From the NCBI GenBank assembly GCA_038239195.1, contig JBBSEZ010000045.1, forward strand, positions 1 through 34,099: a DNA stretch of 34,099 bases, in the 5' to 3' direction. The position numbers and the translations under genes were made by a program. The notes beneath the pieces were generated by a model. That model saw only the letters and a program-made list of their open reading frames with translations. It did not search any database and was not told the DNA's origin. Source of the stretch: JBBSEZ01 sp038239195 (GTDB taxonomy: Bacteria; Planctomycetota; Planctomycetia; Gemmatales; Gemmataceae). Of the stretch, positions 16,293 through 24,732 are shown one piece after another; position 1 is the stretch's first letter; the number at the start of each line of letters is the position of its first letter.

Positions 16293-17921
16293 ATGGGACG
16301 AACCATCAAAACAACCGGTAAGACAACCACCTCCGGTCCCGCCTCGGCCGTGTCCGAGCTCGTTCCCTCCCCAGAAGCCCCGAAAGGGACCAAGGGAGGG
16401 GCGCGCGACACGCGCCACGGGGCAGACGACTGGCACAGCCTGAGGAACCGGTCGCGCGGGGAGCTCCCCGCGGACTACGAGCACCCTCACGGCGAGGACG
16501 TGCCGGAGGAGGAGGCCCTCGCTCCCGCGGGCGAGGGCGAGGACTCCCATTCGCCGGATGATGCCCTCGGGCTCTATCTCCGGCAGATGGGCGCCATTCC
16601 CCTGCTGAATCGCGAGCAGGAACTGTCGCTGGCCCAACGCCTCGAGTTCCGCCGGCGGCGCTATCGCCACGCCGCGCTGTCGAACTGGCGCACGGTCGCG
16701 ATGGTGATCCACACCTTCGAGCGCGTGCAGGCCGGGCAGCTGGCCCTCGACCCGACCATCGACGTCGTCACGACGCTCGAACTGAGCCGGGAGAACATCC
16801 TGGCGCGGATGCCGCACAACGTGAAGACGCTCCGCCATCTGCTCGTCAAGGCGGACGAGGAGTTTCGCCATCTGCAAAGGCTGAGCACGGCCTCGGGGCG
16901 CTCGCGCTCCCGGCGCGAGTTGGCCCGGGCGCTGCGCAAGGCGGTGAAGCTGGCCGAGGAACTGTCGCCGCGCATCGACCTGCTCGACCACTGGACCGAC
17001 GACCTGCGCGGCATCTCGCGCCAGATGAATGAGCGGGGCGCCGAGGCCAACGCGGGAGGTAGTTCGGCGGCCGACCGCGAACGGCGCAGCAAGGCAGCCA
17101 AGCACCTGCGCGAGCTCCAGGTCGAGGCCCGCGTGTTGCCGGAAGACCTGACCGACCTGGTGCGCGTCCTGGAGGCGCGGCGCCGCGAGTACCAGAAGGC
17201 GCGGCGCGAACTGGCCGAGGGCAACCTTCGCCTGGTCGTGTCGATCGCCAAGCGCTACCGCAGCCGGGGGCTGCCCTTCTCCGACCTGATCCAGGAGGGG
17301 AACCGGGGCCTGATGCGGGCGGTGGACAAGTACGAGCACCGGCTGGGCTACAAGTTCGGGACCTACGCGACGTGGTGGATTCGCCAGGGCATCACCCGGG
17401 CGCTGGCCGACCACGCCCGCACCATCCGCGTGCCGTGCCACCAGGTCGGCACGCTGGCCGCCGTCGAGCGCGTCCGCGGCGAACTGTCGATCGCCCAGGG
17501 CCGCGAGCCGACGGTCGAGGAGATCGCCGCCGTGCTGGGCGTGACGGCCGAGGAGACGCAGTCGCTGCGCGTGGTGGCCCGCCACCCGGTCAGCCTGCAC
17601 GAACCGCTGGGCGGCGACGGGGAGCGCGCCCTGGAAGACTTCCTCGACGACCCGGACGCCACCAACCCCGGCAAGGCGGTCGATCAGCACCTGTTGCGCG
17701 AGCGCATCGGCGAGGTGCTCCGCTCGCTGACGCCTCGCGAGCGCGAGGTGATCGAGCTGCGCTTTGGCCTGCGCGACGGCCAGCCGCGAACGCTCGAAGA
17801 GGTGGCGCGGGCCTACGGCATCACGCGCGAGCGCATCCGGCAGATCGAGGCGCGCGGGCTGCTCAAGCTGCGCCAGCCGCTCCGCAGCCAGCGGCTCGCG
17901 GAGTTCGCCGAGGCGGAATGA
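16293..17921 (+). CDS. RNA polymerase sigma factor, sigma-70 family (RpoD/SigA-like)
   Basis: A protein of 542 residues, started at ATG 16293 (AGAGGA upstream); the longer frame lacks protein character before this. After an 85-residue Pro/Glu-rich leader, region 1.2 is DDALGLYLRQMGAIPLLN. A roughly 190-residue insert of charged helices precedes region 2, which has ELAEGNLRLVVSIAKRY, DLIQEGNRGLMRAVDKYE and the promoter-melting/-10 recognition segment YKFGTYATWWIRQGITRAL. Region 3 follows. Region 4 has LTPREREVIELRFGLRDG and the -35 helix-turn-helix TLEEVARAYGITRERIRQIE. All core regions are intact, so it should bind core polymerase and ordinary -35/-10 promoters. It is probably a group 2 paralogue rather than the housekeeping copy, but that cannot be decided here. 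Confidence 0.92.
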   Translation: MGRTIKTTGKTTTSGPASAVSELVPSPEAPKGTKGGARDTRHGADDWHSLRNRSRGELPADYEHPHGEDVPEEEALAPAGEGEDSHSPDDALGLYLRQMGAIPLLNREQELSLAQRLEFRRRRYRHAALSNWRTVAMVIHTFERVQAGQLALDPTIDVVTTLELSRENILARMPHNVKTLRHLLVKADEEFRHLQRLSTASGRSRSRRELARALRKAVKLAEELSPRIDLLDHWTDDLRGISRQMNERGAEANAGGSSAADRERRSKAAKHLRELQVEARVLPEDLTDLVRVLEARRREYQKARRELAEGNLRLVVSIAKRYRSRGLPFSDLIQEGNRGLMRAVDKYEHRLGYKFGTYATWWIRQGITRALADHARTIRVPCHQVGTLAAVERVRGELSIAQGREPTVEEIAAVLGVTAEETQSLRVVARHPVSLHEPLGGDGERALEDFLDDPDATNPGKAVDQHLLRERIGEVLRSLTPREREVIELRFGLRDGQPRTLEEVARAYGITRERIRQIEARGLLKLRQPLRSQRLAEFAEAE

Positions 17922-17941
17922 GCGAAGCAGATCGAACCAAC

Positions 17942-17977
17942 GAGGAGGGAGGGGCATCGCCCTTCCCTCCTTCTTTT
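17942..17977 (+). terminator. Terminator after the sigma-factor gene
   Basis: The stem GAGGAGGGAGGGGC / GCCCTTCCCTCCTTC (17942-17973, one G-T pair, tiny loop) is followed by TTCTTTTT. It begins 20 bases after the sigma stop. Its T-run abuts the stop codon of the convergent kinase gene at 17978. Confidence 0.85.
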
Positions 17978-19483
17978 TCATCCGGGTAACGCGAACGCGA
18001 ACTCGGCACCGCCCTCGGGGGGGTTGTTGCCGACGATGGTCCCGCCGTGGGCCTCGATCAGGCGCTGGCAGATCGACAGGCCCAGGCCCAGGCCGGTCTC
18101 CTTGCCGCTGACGAACGGCTCGAAGAGGCGGGCGCGGATGCGGGGCGCGATGCCCGGCCCGTCGTCGCAGACGCGCACGCTCACGCGCGAGAGCGCGGGG
18201 CGTTCGTCGCGTACCTCGACGCGGACGTTGCCGCCCTGCGGCAGGGCGTCCAGCGAGTTGAGCAGGAGGTTGACCAGCACCTGGTGGACCTGCTCGCCGT
18301 CGATGAAAAGCGAGAGAGGGCCGGCCGGGAGGGAAGTCGTGCAAGCGACCTTCTGGCGGCGCGCCCGTCCCTCGACGAGGGCCACGGCCCGGCGGACGAC
18401 CGCCAACAAGTCGGTCTGGCGCCGCTCCGCGCTGGGCGGGCGCGCGAAGTCGAGGAACGTCTGGATGCACGCCTCCATGCGGCGCACCTCGTGCTCGATG
18501 ATCGCCAGGTCCGCGGGCGGCAGGCCGGATGGGGCGGGGCCCTCGAGGCCCGTCTGCACCAGCATCTTGACCGAGGTCAGCGGGTTGCGCAGTTCGTGCG
18601 CCACGCCTGCGGCGACCTGGCCGACGGCAGCGAGTTGTTCGGAGCGCAGGACGGCTCGTTCGCTGCGGTGCAGCCGTTCGACGACGTGTTCGATCTGCTC
18701 GACGACGCCCTGGAGCTGGAGGTGCAGGTCGGGTAGGTCGTTGGGGTCTTCCAGGGTGACGGAGGCCAGTTCGCTGTTGAGCCGGCCGGCGGCGTCGCGA
18801 AGGCGCACGCTGAGCTGGCAGATGGATTGATAGAGGCTGCGCGCCACGGCATAGCCGAGCACGAGGCCGCTGAGGGGCGCGGCGATCCCGGCCGCGAGCA
18901 AGCCCCAGGTCAGACGGTGGACGATGCGGCGGTTCCGGTGGTCGGTGGCGCTGACCAGGTAGGTGTTGTAGCGGAGCAGTTCCGCACACGGGCCGAGAAC
19001 GTTCTCCTGGAGGTGGGCGGCGAGCCGGGCATCGTAGGCAGTGCGGTCCCTGGCGCCATTGCGGTTGCGCTTTTCCCAGTCCTCGAAATAGGCGTCGAGC
19101 CCCTTGCGGACCTCCCCGACCAGTTCGCGCTCGCGCTCGAGGTTGGCGTGGTCTTCCGCGGCTTGCAGGTGCTCGCGGGCCTGCCGGTGCCGTTCGTCGA
19201 ACTGGGCCGCGCGCGCCTCGGACGAGGTGTTCGGCGCGCGGAGCAGCAGCACCATCTCCTTGACGGTGGTCACCAGGTTCTGCGCCGCCAACGTACTGTC
19301 CACGTGCTCGGCGTAGACGCGCGCGGTATCGACGTGCAGCGAGTTGATGTACAGCGCCCCCGCGCTACAGGTGGCGACGAGCAACAGGCTGACGACCACA
19401 GTCGGGGCCAGCAACTTCAGTGACAGACGACGAGTGAGCACGGCACGGGCCCTGGACGTTGGAGCGAGCAGAGCGAGCCGCAT
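17978..19483 (-). CDS. Membrane sensor histidine kinase
   Basis: A protein of 501 residues from ATG 19483. Membrane segment 1 is at about 22-44 (LLAPTVVVSLLLVATCSAGAL) and segment 2 at about 192-214 (GLLAAGIAAPLSGLVLGYAVA). Between them is a 145-residue extracytoplasmic helical sensor with no named ligand site. After a HAMP-like linker, the H-box VAHELRNPLTSVKM carries the phosphorylated His296. The ATPase part has the N-box VNLLLNSLDA and the G-boxes CDDGPGIAP and GLGLGLS. No response regulator is next to it. A GTG at 19441 with AGGG upstream is a credible alternative start, because a TATAAT sequence overlaps the ATG. It converges on the sigma gene, with 56 bases between stop codons. Confidence 0.9.
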   Translation of the reverse strand: MRLALLAPTSRARAVLTRRLSLKLLAPTVVVSLLLVATCSAGALYINSLHVDTARVYAEHVDSTLAAQNLVTTVKEMVLLLRAPNTSSEARAAQFDERHRQAREHLQAAEDHANLERERELVGEVRKGLDAYFEDWEKRNRNGARDRTAYDARLAAHLQENVLGPCAELLRYNTYLVSATDHRNRRIVHRLTWGLLAAGIAAPLSGLVLGYAVARSLYQSICQLSVRLRDAAGRLNSELASVTLEDPNDLPDLHLQLQGVVEQIEHVVERLHRSERAVLRSEQLAAVGQVAAGVAHELRNPLTSVKMLVQTGLEGPAPSGLPPADLAIIEHEVRRMEACIQTFLDFARPPSAERRQTDLLAVVRRAVALVEGRARRQKVACTTSLPAGPLSLFIDGEQVHQVLVNLLLNSLDALPQGGNVRVEVRDERPALSRVSVRVCDDGPGIAPRIRARLFEPFVSGKETGLGLGLSICQRLIEAHGGTIVGNNPPEGGAEFAFALPG

Positions 19484-19487
19484 TATA
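19482..19487 (-). promoter_or_regulatory. Possible -10 element overlapping the kinase ATG
   Basis: The minus strand reads TATAATG, so a perfect -10 hexamer overlaps the first ATG of the kinase gene. No good -35 lies at 16-18 bases. If the hexamer is used, transcripts would start near 19475 and the GTG at 19441 would be the start codon. Confidence 0.3.
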
Positions 19488-19566
19488 CCGCACCGCCACG
19501 CCCGCTGGTGGAAGGAGGTGCCGCGAGCCAAGCGGCTGTCAAGGCGACGGGCAGGAGAAAGCCTCC

Positions 19567-19620
19567 CTGTAGGACGGCCCTCCCGAGCCGACCAGACGGC
19601 TCGGGAGGGCCGTCCTACAG
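19567..19620. repeat. 24-bp perfect palindromic element (GTAGGACGG family, long form)
   Basis: Two perfect 24-base arms (19567-19590 and 19597-19620) starting CTGTAGGACGGCCCTCCC flank a 6-base loop ACCAGA. The first arm is identical, base for base, to 25598-25621. It resembles REP-type dispersed palindromes. It lies upstream of the kinase gene in non-coding DNA. Confidence 0.9.
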
Positions 19621-19643
19621 CACACCAAGTCCTGCCGCTCGCC

Positions 19644-19697
19644 CAAAAAAAGTGGCCCGGGGCCGTGCGACCGAAATCGCACGAGCCCCGGGCCACT
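19644..19697 (-). terminator. Intrinsic terminator on the minus strand, with no gene before it
   Basis: A 20-base stem with one bulge (AGTGGCCCGGGGC at 19651 pairing up to 19697, loop CCGAAA) is flanked on the plus strand by seven A (19645-19651). Read on the minus strand this is a stem followed by seven T, a textbook intrinsic terminator. No minus-strand gene lies upstream in the next 370 bases. It would end read-through towards the kinase gene, or end a small RNA. A second small hairpin (GGCTCGGG / CCCGAGCC, 19705-19727) is next to it. Confidence 0.75.
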
Positions 19698-20071
19698 CGC
19701 CTTCGGCTCGGGTTCCGGGCCCGAGCCTCTTCTGTTCCAGCCCCATCGACTTGCAGAGCATTCAGGGCAGGTGTTAGTGAAGATAGCACGTGCCGTGCCG
19801 AGGTGCGGGGAGAAAATGAGAGAGAGGCATAAGTGTTGGGAAAGGTACAACTTGTGGCGGATTGATCGGGATCGGGTGTCGGACGGGGGTCGGCGCCACG
19901 GTGCAAATCTTACAACGACGGGGACGGATGTGGTAAGAAAGTCCGGGGCCTCAGCTCGTCGGCCCTGCCTTGTCGGTTCGGCAATTATTCTCTCGATCCG
20001 CGGATTTTAGATTTGTCGGCGGGCTCGCAAGGCATTCTGATACAGGGATGGGGAAGGCCGGAGCTGCAAAC

Positions 20072-22861
20072 ATGACGCAGGGCCAGCTCAGTCAGGTCGA
20101 GCGACAAGTCTGCGAACTGCTTCAGGCCCCGGAACGGGGGGCGCTGACGGACCGTCAACTGCTCGAGCGCTTCGCCCGGCTGGGGGACCAGTTCGCCTTT
20201 GGCGAACTGGTCGATCGGCATGGTGCGATGGTGCTGGGCGTCTGTCGCAGCGTGGTGCGCGACGCGCACGACGCCGAGGACGTTTTTCAGGCCACCTGGC
20301 TGGTGACGGCGCGCAAGGCGTCGGCGGTGAGTTGGACCGACCACGTCGGCGCCTGGCTGCATCAGGTGGCGTATCGGCTGGCGTTGAAGGCGCGGGCCCA
20401 GGCGGCGCGGCGCCGCGACAAGGAACGGCAGGTGCGCGAGATGCTCCCGAGCGGCGACGGTGAAACGATCCCGCCCGAGAGCGAGTTGCTGGCCCTGTTG
20501 CAGGGCGAGCTGGCCCGCCTGCCGGAGAAATATCGTTCGCCGCTCGTGCTGTGTTACCTCGAAGGGAAGACCAACGCCGAGGCGGCCCAGGCCCTGGGTT
20601 GTCCCCTCGGCTCGCTGTCCCGGCGCCTGGCGCAGGCGCGCGAGCGGTTGCGCCACCGGCTGAACGGCCGAGGCGTAGCCGTGTCGGCCGGCACTCTCAT
20701 TGCCCTGCTGGCCGAGACCGCCGCAGCGGGCGTGCCGGCGACTTTGCGTCAAACTACCATTCAGGCTGCCGTCCTGCTGGCGGCCGGCAACACGGCGGTC
20801 GCCACGGTCGCCTCGGCGCCCGTGACCGCCCTGGTCGAAGGAGCGATTCGCGAGATGTACCTCAAGAGCATGAAGGTCGTCGGCCTGTTCGTGCTGACGC
20901 TGGCGCTGTTCGGCGCCGGAATTGGCGTGGTCGCGCACCGCGCGACGTCGGCCGAGAAGCCGGGCGCCCCCGCCAAGAAGGCGCGCCCGGTCGCCGATCC
21001 CCCGCGCCCCCTGGCCCCGGCGCGGACGTTCAAGTCCAACATGATGCTGTCGGTCGGCCAGCTCGTCGAAAGCGAGACGGCCCCGCGCCAGCTGGGTTGG
21101 ACGCCCAACCCGTTCGCGAAGAAGCCCGTCGCCATCCCCGCAGGCGCCAACTGGTTCGTCCAGCCGATCGCCGGCTTCGGTTTCGGGGGCGGCTTTGGGA
21201 TCGGGGGCAACGTCGGCGCGCTGGGCGCCGTTGGCTTCGGAGGTGGCGTCGGCGCGCTCGGCATGCCTCCGGGCGGGCAACTCGGTCAGGTCGGGCAGGT
21301 CGGCCAACTTGGGGGGCTCAACCGTGGCGGCTTCGGGGGCGGCTTCGGGGGCGGGGCCCTCGGCGCGCCCCCTGGGGGCTTCGGCGGCGGTAAAGGCGCG
21401 ATCGGCGGGGGCAAGCGGCCGGCGCCGCCCAAGATCGCGCCGAGGATGCCCTTTGGCCAGAAGTTGACCGGCGACGACCTCAAGAAGCTCGTGGCCGAGA
21501 TGAAGAAGCAGTCGATCCCGGGCCTGCTCGTGGGCGAGATGGAACTGACCGACGACGATTTGGGCGTGCTGAAACAGGTGACGGGCCTGCGAACGCTGCT
21601 GCTGCGCGGCGGTGCGATCCGCATCAGCGGCGACGGGCTAAAGCACTTGAAGGGCCTCCGCTCCCTGTCCACGCTGGCCCTCGACGGCACGGCCCTCGCC
21701 GACGCCGACCTCAAGGAAATGGAGGAGCTGAAATCTCTCCGGCGCCTGCATCTGGGCGGCTCGCGCATCGGGGACAAGGGGATGGCCCACCTGCGCGAGA
21801 TGAAGAAGCTGAGGGCGCTGCGGTTGACCTGGACGGCGGTCACCGGCAAGGGCCTTGCCGAGCTCCGCAGCGTGCAGTCGTTGGAGGTGCTGGAACTGGT
21901 CGGCGAGTTTACGGACGCGGACCTGGAAGGGCTGAAAGACCTGACCGCCCTGAAGGTGCTGCGCCTGCACCAGACCAAGGTGACGGACGCCGGGCTGAAG
22001 CAACTCGACCACCTGACGACCCTGAAAGTGCTGAGCATTGACGCCCACTTCGGCTGGAACGGGCCCTTCTACGGCTTCGGCGCCGGTTTCGGGAACATCG
22101 GCGGCTTCGGCGTGGGCGGTGGGGTCGTGGGCGCGATCGGCGGCGGCGGCGCGCTCGGCGGCGTGGGCGCTCTCGGCGCGGTCGGCGGTGGGGGCGCCCT
22201 CGGCGCAGTCGGTGGCGGTGGCGCCGTCGGCAAGGGTGCGGTCGGCGGTGGCGGCGCCGTCGGCAAGGGCGCGGTTGGTGGCGGTGGCGCCCTCGGCGCG
22301 ATCGGCGGTGGGGGCCTGCTCGGCGTTCCGATGGGGGGCCCGGTGGGGGGGATGCGCTGGTTCGTGCCCGAAGCCGATTTCACCCCGGACGGGAAGGTCG
22401 TCAAGCTGGTGCCTTCGCCGGTGACGGGGGCTGGGCTGAAGCACCTGAAACCGCTCACTGGCCTCGTGGAACTGAACCTCGGCAGCAGCAAACTGGGCGA
22501 CGACGACCTGAAGGAGTTGGCCCCGCTGACCAACTTGAAGAAGTTGCGGGTCTTCGCCCCCCAGGTCACGCCGAAGGGAGTGGCCCATCTCAAGGCGCTC
22601 AAGGCCCTTGAAGTGTTGGACGTGCGGGGCACCGGGATCGCGACGGAACTGGCCCCGTTGCGGGCGCTCCCGAAGTTGCGCGTCGTCTACGTGAACCTGT
22701 CGCCGTTCAGCCCCAAGTACAAGACGGACCTGGCCGAGGCGCGCAAGGCGCTGCCGCGCGTTACCATCAATCCGCTGTGGCAGATGCCGGCAGGGATGAT
22801 GGGCGGGTTTGGCGTTGGCGGGCTCGGGGGTGGTGCCATCGGGGGCGGTGGCAAACGCTAG
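20072..22861 (+). CDS. ECF sigma factor fused to a membrane segment and leucine-rich repeats
   Basis: A protein of 929 residues. ATG 20072 is preferred (GGAG 8 bases before); ATG 20048 is the alternative. Residues 28-110 are sigma region 2 (DQFAFGELVDRHGAMVLGVC, DAEDVFQATWLV) and about 140-200 region 4 (LARLPEKYRSPLVLCYLEG, QALGCPLGSLSRRLAQARER). An Ala-rich segment leads to one membrane helix at about 267-289 (VVGLFVLTLALFGAGIGVVA). The exported part has a Gly-rich stretch (370-450), leucine-rich repeats of the LTDADLKxLxxLxxLxxLxL type (465-655), a second Gly-rich stretch (664-760), more repeats (783-880) and a Gly-rich tail. ECF factors with large C-terminal extensions are a known planctomycete class. 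The layout suggests that an external signal read by the repeats controls the sigma part, with no separate anti-sigma gene nearby. Confidence 0.9.
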   Translation: MTQGQLSQVERQVCELLQAPERGALTDRQLLERFARLGDQFAFGELVDRHGAMVLGVCRSVVRDAHDAEDVFQATWLVTARKASAVSWTDHVGAWLHQVAYRLALKARAQAARRRDKERQVREMLPSGDGETIPPESELLALLQGELARLPEKYRSPLVLCYLEGKTNAEAAQALGCPLGSLSRRLAQARERLRHRLNGRGVAVSAGTLIALLAETAAAGVPATLRQTTIQAAVLLAAGNTAVATVASAPVTALVEGAIREMYLKSMKVVGLFVLTLALFGAGIGVVAHRATSAEKPGAPAKKARPVADPPRPLAPARTFKSNMMLSVGQLVESETAPRQLGWTPNPFAKKPVAIPAGANWFVQPIAGFGFGGGFGIGGNVGALGAVGFGGGVGALGMPPGGQLGQVGQVGQLGGLNRGGFGGGFGGGALGAPPGGFGGGKGAIGGGKRPAPPKIAPRMPFGQKLTGDDLKKLVAEMKKQSIPGLLVGEMELTDDDLGVLKQVTGLRTLLLRGGAIRISGDGLKHLKGLRSLSTLALDGTALADADLKEMEELKSLRRLHLGGSRIGDKGMAHLREMKKLRALRLTWTAVTGKGLAELRSVQSLEVLELVGEFTDADLEGLKDLTALKVLRLHQTKVTDAGLKQLDHLTTLKVLSIDAHFGWNGPFYGFGAGFGNIGGFGVGGGVVGAIGGGGALGGVGALGAVGGGGALGAVGGGGAVGKGAVGGGGAVGKGAVGGGGALGAIGGGGLLGVPMGGPVGGMRWFVPEADFTPDGKVVKLVPSPVTGAGLKHLKPLTGLVELNLGSSKLGDDDLKELAPLTNLKKLRVFAPQVTPKGVAHLKALKALEVLDVRGTGIATELAPLRALPKLRVVYVNLSPFSPKYKTDLAEARKALPRVTINPLWQMPAGMMGGFGVGGLGGGAIGGGGKR

Positions 22862-22886
22862 TACCTCGCCTGTGGGGCAAGCTGGC

Positions 22887-22937
22887 AGCCCGACGCGCCA
22901 GCGAGGGATTGCTTCTCCCTTGCTGGCGCGTCGGGCT
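22887..22937. repeat. 22-bp palindrome of the AGCCCGACGCGCCAGC type
   Basis: Arms 22887-22908 and 22916-22937 (AGCCCGACGCGCCAGCGAGG and complement, one mismatch) flank a 7-base loop. It begins 25 bases after the stop of the ECF-LRR gene and could help end its transcript, though no T-run follows. It resembles a dispersed palindrome that recurs in planctomycete genomes; only one copy is in this window. Confidence 0.8.
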
Positions 22938-23315
22938 GGTGGGACGATAGACTGACGAAAGGCAAACAGGGACGTCGTCGATTGTTCTCGTTGAACGAAC
23001 GGATGCAGTTGACCGGGCCCACGTCGGCATCCTCAACCTCGGCGAAGAGGGAGAAGTCGGCAATCGCGGTCCCGTTCGCGGGCACCGCATGGCCAATCTG
23101 CGAGCTCTGTTGCGGTCCATGGAAGCGGCAACGAGCTCTCCCTCTGCCACGTCTTCTCGGCCAGCGCCCGAGCGGGTGTGCCTTCTCCGAGGGCTCACCC
23201 CCGCTCGCCGCGACCTGCCCCAACTTTTCCCTGGCTCCTCCCTTCGCGCTCGCGTATACCGGAAGCACCACCTGTTCGTCGCAACGTGGGCCTCTCCCCG
23301 TCCCGAGGACCGCCG
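22938..23315. other. Intergenic region before the sugar dehydrogenase gene
   Basis: This 378-base stretch has no gene I can support. Open frames exist on both strands, but their composition is not gene-like and none has a good ribosome-binding site. The promoter of the dehydrogenase gene should be here; I could not place it. Confidence 0.4.
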
Positions 23316-24725
23316 ATGCTCTCTCTCCGATCCTGCCTCCTGGGCGCCTCGATGCTGCTCTCCCTTTCGCTCTGCGGCGCTCCCGCCGGCGCGCCCCCCG
23401 CCGAGGGGCCGCGCCTGCCCGTGCCCCACCCGCGGATCTCGCTCGCCGTGCCCGACGTCGAGGCGCGCGCCCTCGCGTCGTTTGGCCCCGGCGAACAGGA
23501 GCCGGTGCGCCTCGCCGCCCACCCGGCCGGCGGTTGGCTCTACGTCCTGGGCGGCGGGGGCGACGTGTGGCGGATCGACCTCGCCACGGACAAGCGAACG
23601 CGGGCCCTGCAAGGCGCCGACTACGTGGAGCAGCCCAAACGCAAGCAGGTCAACATCCCCTTGCCCATCGATGCCAAGTGGGTCAATGCCCCGATCGCCC
23701 TCCGCGCGACGCTGTGCCTGGGGCTGACGCTGGACGCCAAGGGCCGGCTCTACGTCGTCGCCAACGTCCAGGTGCCGGGCAAGGTCGTGGTCAACCGCGT
23801 GGACGTCTACCGCACCCCGCCCGTCGGCCGCGATGGGGCGCCGGGCAAGCCGATGCTGTGGACGCGCTTCGCCTACCCGTATGGCGTGGGCGGGTTCAAC
23901 CACGGCGCCTGCCGCATCGCCCAGGGCCCCGACGGCAAGGTTTACCTCGGCAGCGGCTCGCGCACCGACCACGGCGAGGCGGGCGACGGCGGGGGCATCA
24001 GCAAGCTCGGCGAGGCGCCGCACCCCGACGTACACGGCGGGCCCGGCTTCGCCGGCGGCGACTTCAGCGCCAGCATCCTGCGCTTCGACCCGGAAAAGGG
24101 CCAGCAGGAGCCCGAGGTGTTCTCGCGCGGCAACCGCAACCCGTTCGGCTTCGACTGGGACGACAAGGGCCGGCTGATCGACGCCGAGCACGGGCCGATG
24201 GCCGACCATCCCGAGGAGATCAACCACGTCCAGAAGGGCCGACACTACGGCTTTCCTTTCGCCTTCGGCAACAACGAGCGGCCCGACTACCCCGACGCGC
24301 CGAAGGCGCCCAAGGGCCTGAAGTTCGAGCCGCCGCTGCGCAACCTCGGCCCCGGCGGGCTGCTGGGCGATCACCCGATGTATAGCCTCGCCCCGCACTC
24401 GGCGCCGGGGGGGATGGTCTTCTACCGCAAGGGGAGCTTGCCGAAGCGCTACGAGAACACGTTCTTCCTGGCGCGCTTCGGCAACCTGCTCAACTACAAC
24501 CGCATCGGCTTCGACGTGCTCAACGTGCGCCTCGAAGAGCAAGACGGCAAACTCGTCGTGCGCTGCGAGCGCTTCCTCGATCGGCTGGGCCGGCCGATCG
24601 ACGTCTGCACGAGCGGGGGGAAGCTCTACGTGGTGGAGTATTGCCGCCAGACCGAGACGGCCGGGGCGGGGAGCGCGGGCTACACCGCCGGCGGGCGCGT
24701 ACTGGAGGTGACGGGGAAGCGCTGA
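23316..24725 (+). CDS. Secreted PQQ-type sugar dehydrogenase (glucose/sorbosone dehydrogenase family)
   Basis: A protein of 469 residues from ATG 23316 (GAGGA upstream); this start gives a signal peptide (LGASMLLSLSLCGAPAGA), and the longer frame has no features. The chain has repeated beta-propeller blade signatures (AAHPAGGWLYVLGGGGDVWR, LDAKGRLYVVANV, GPDGKVYLGSGSRTDHG). The family hallmark is SRGNRNPFGFDW followed by GRLIDAEHGP. In this family the propeller holds PQQ and oxidises sugars or other polyols in the periplasm. The PQQ-binding arginine and histidine cannot be assigned with certainty. No PQQ synthesis gene is nearby. It meets the next gene stop-to-stop, with 4 bases between. Confidence 0.82.
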   Translation: MLSLRSCLLGASMLLSLSLCGAPAGAPPAEGPRLPVPHPRISLAVPDVEARALASFGPGEQEPVRLAAHPAGGWLYVLGGGGDVWRIDLATDKRTRALQGADYVEQPKRKQVNIPLPIDAKWVNAPIALRATLCLGLTLDAKGRLYVVANVQVPGKVVVNRVDVYRTPPVGRDGAPGKPMLWTRFAYPYGVGGFNHGACRIAQGPDGKVYLGSGSRTDHGEAGDGGGISKLGEAPHPDVHGGPGFAGGDFSASILRFDPEKGQQEPEVFSRGNRNPFGFDWDDKGRLIDAEHGPMADHPEEINHVQKGRHYGFPFAFGNNERPDYPDAPKAPKGLKFEPPLRNLGPGGLLGDHPMYSLAPHSAPGGMVFYRKGSLPKRYENTFFLARFGNLLNYNRIGFDVLNVRLEEQDGKLVVRCERFLDRLGRPIDVCTSGGKLYVVEYCRQTETAGAGSAGYTAGGRVLEVTGKR

Positions 24726-24732
24726 GCGCTCA
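24723..24732. repeat. 10-bp palindrome made of two opposing stop codons
   Basis: TGAGCGCTCA is perfectly self-complementary. Its TGA (24723-24725) stops the sugar dehydrogenase gene and its TCA (24730-24732) is the TGA of the minus-strand LRR gene. There is no room for a separate terminator between the genes. Confidence 0.9.

Noticed and set aside
16047..18989. 980-codon minus-strand frame across the sigma-factor gene
   Set aside because: All sigma-70 core regions lie on the plus strand; the opposing frame is an artefact of high GC content.
22108..22340. CRISPR-like array
   Set aside because: The repeats are in-frame Gly-rich coding units without unique spacers.
22767..24542. 591-codon minus-strand frame over the sugar dehydrogenase gene
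   Set aside because: It runs through a palindromic repeat and antisense of a clear PQQ-enzyme gene; such frames are common false calls.
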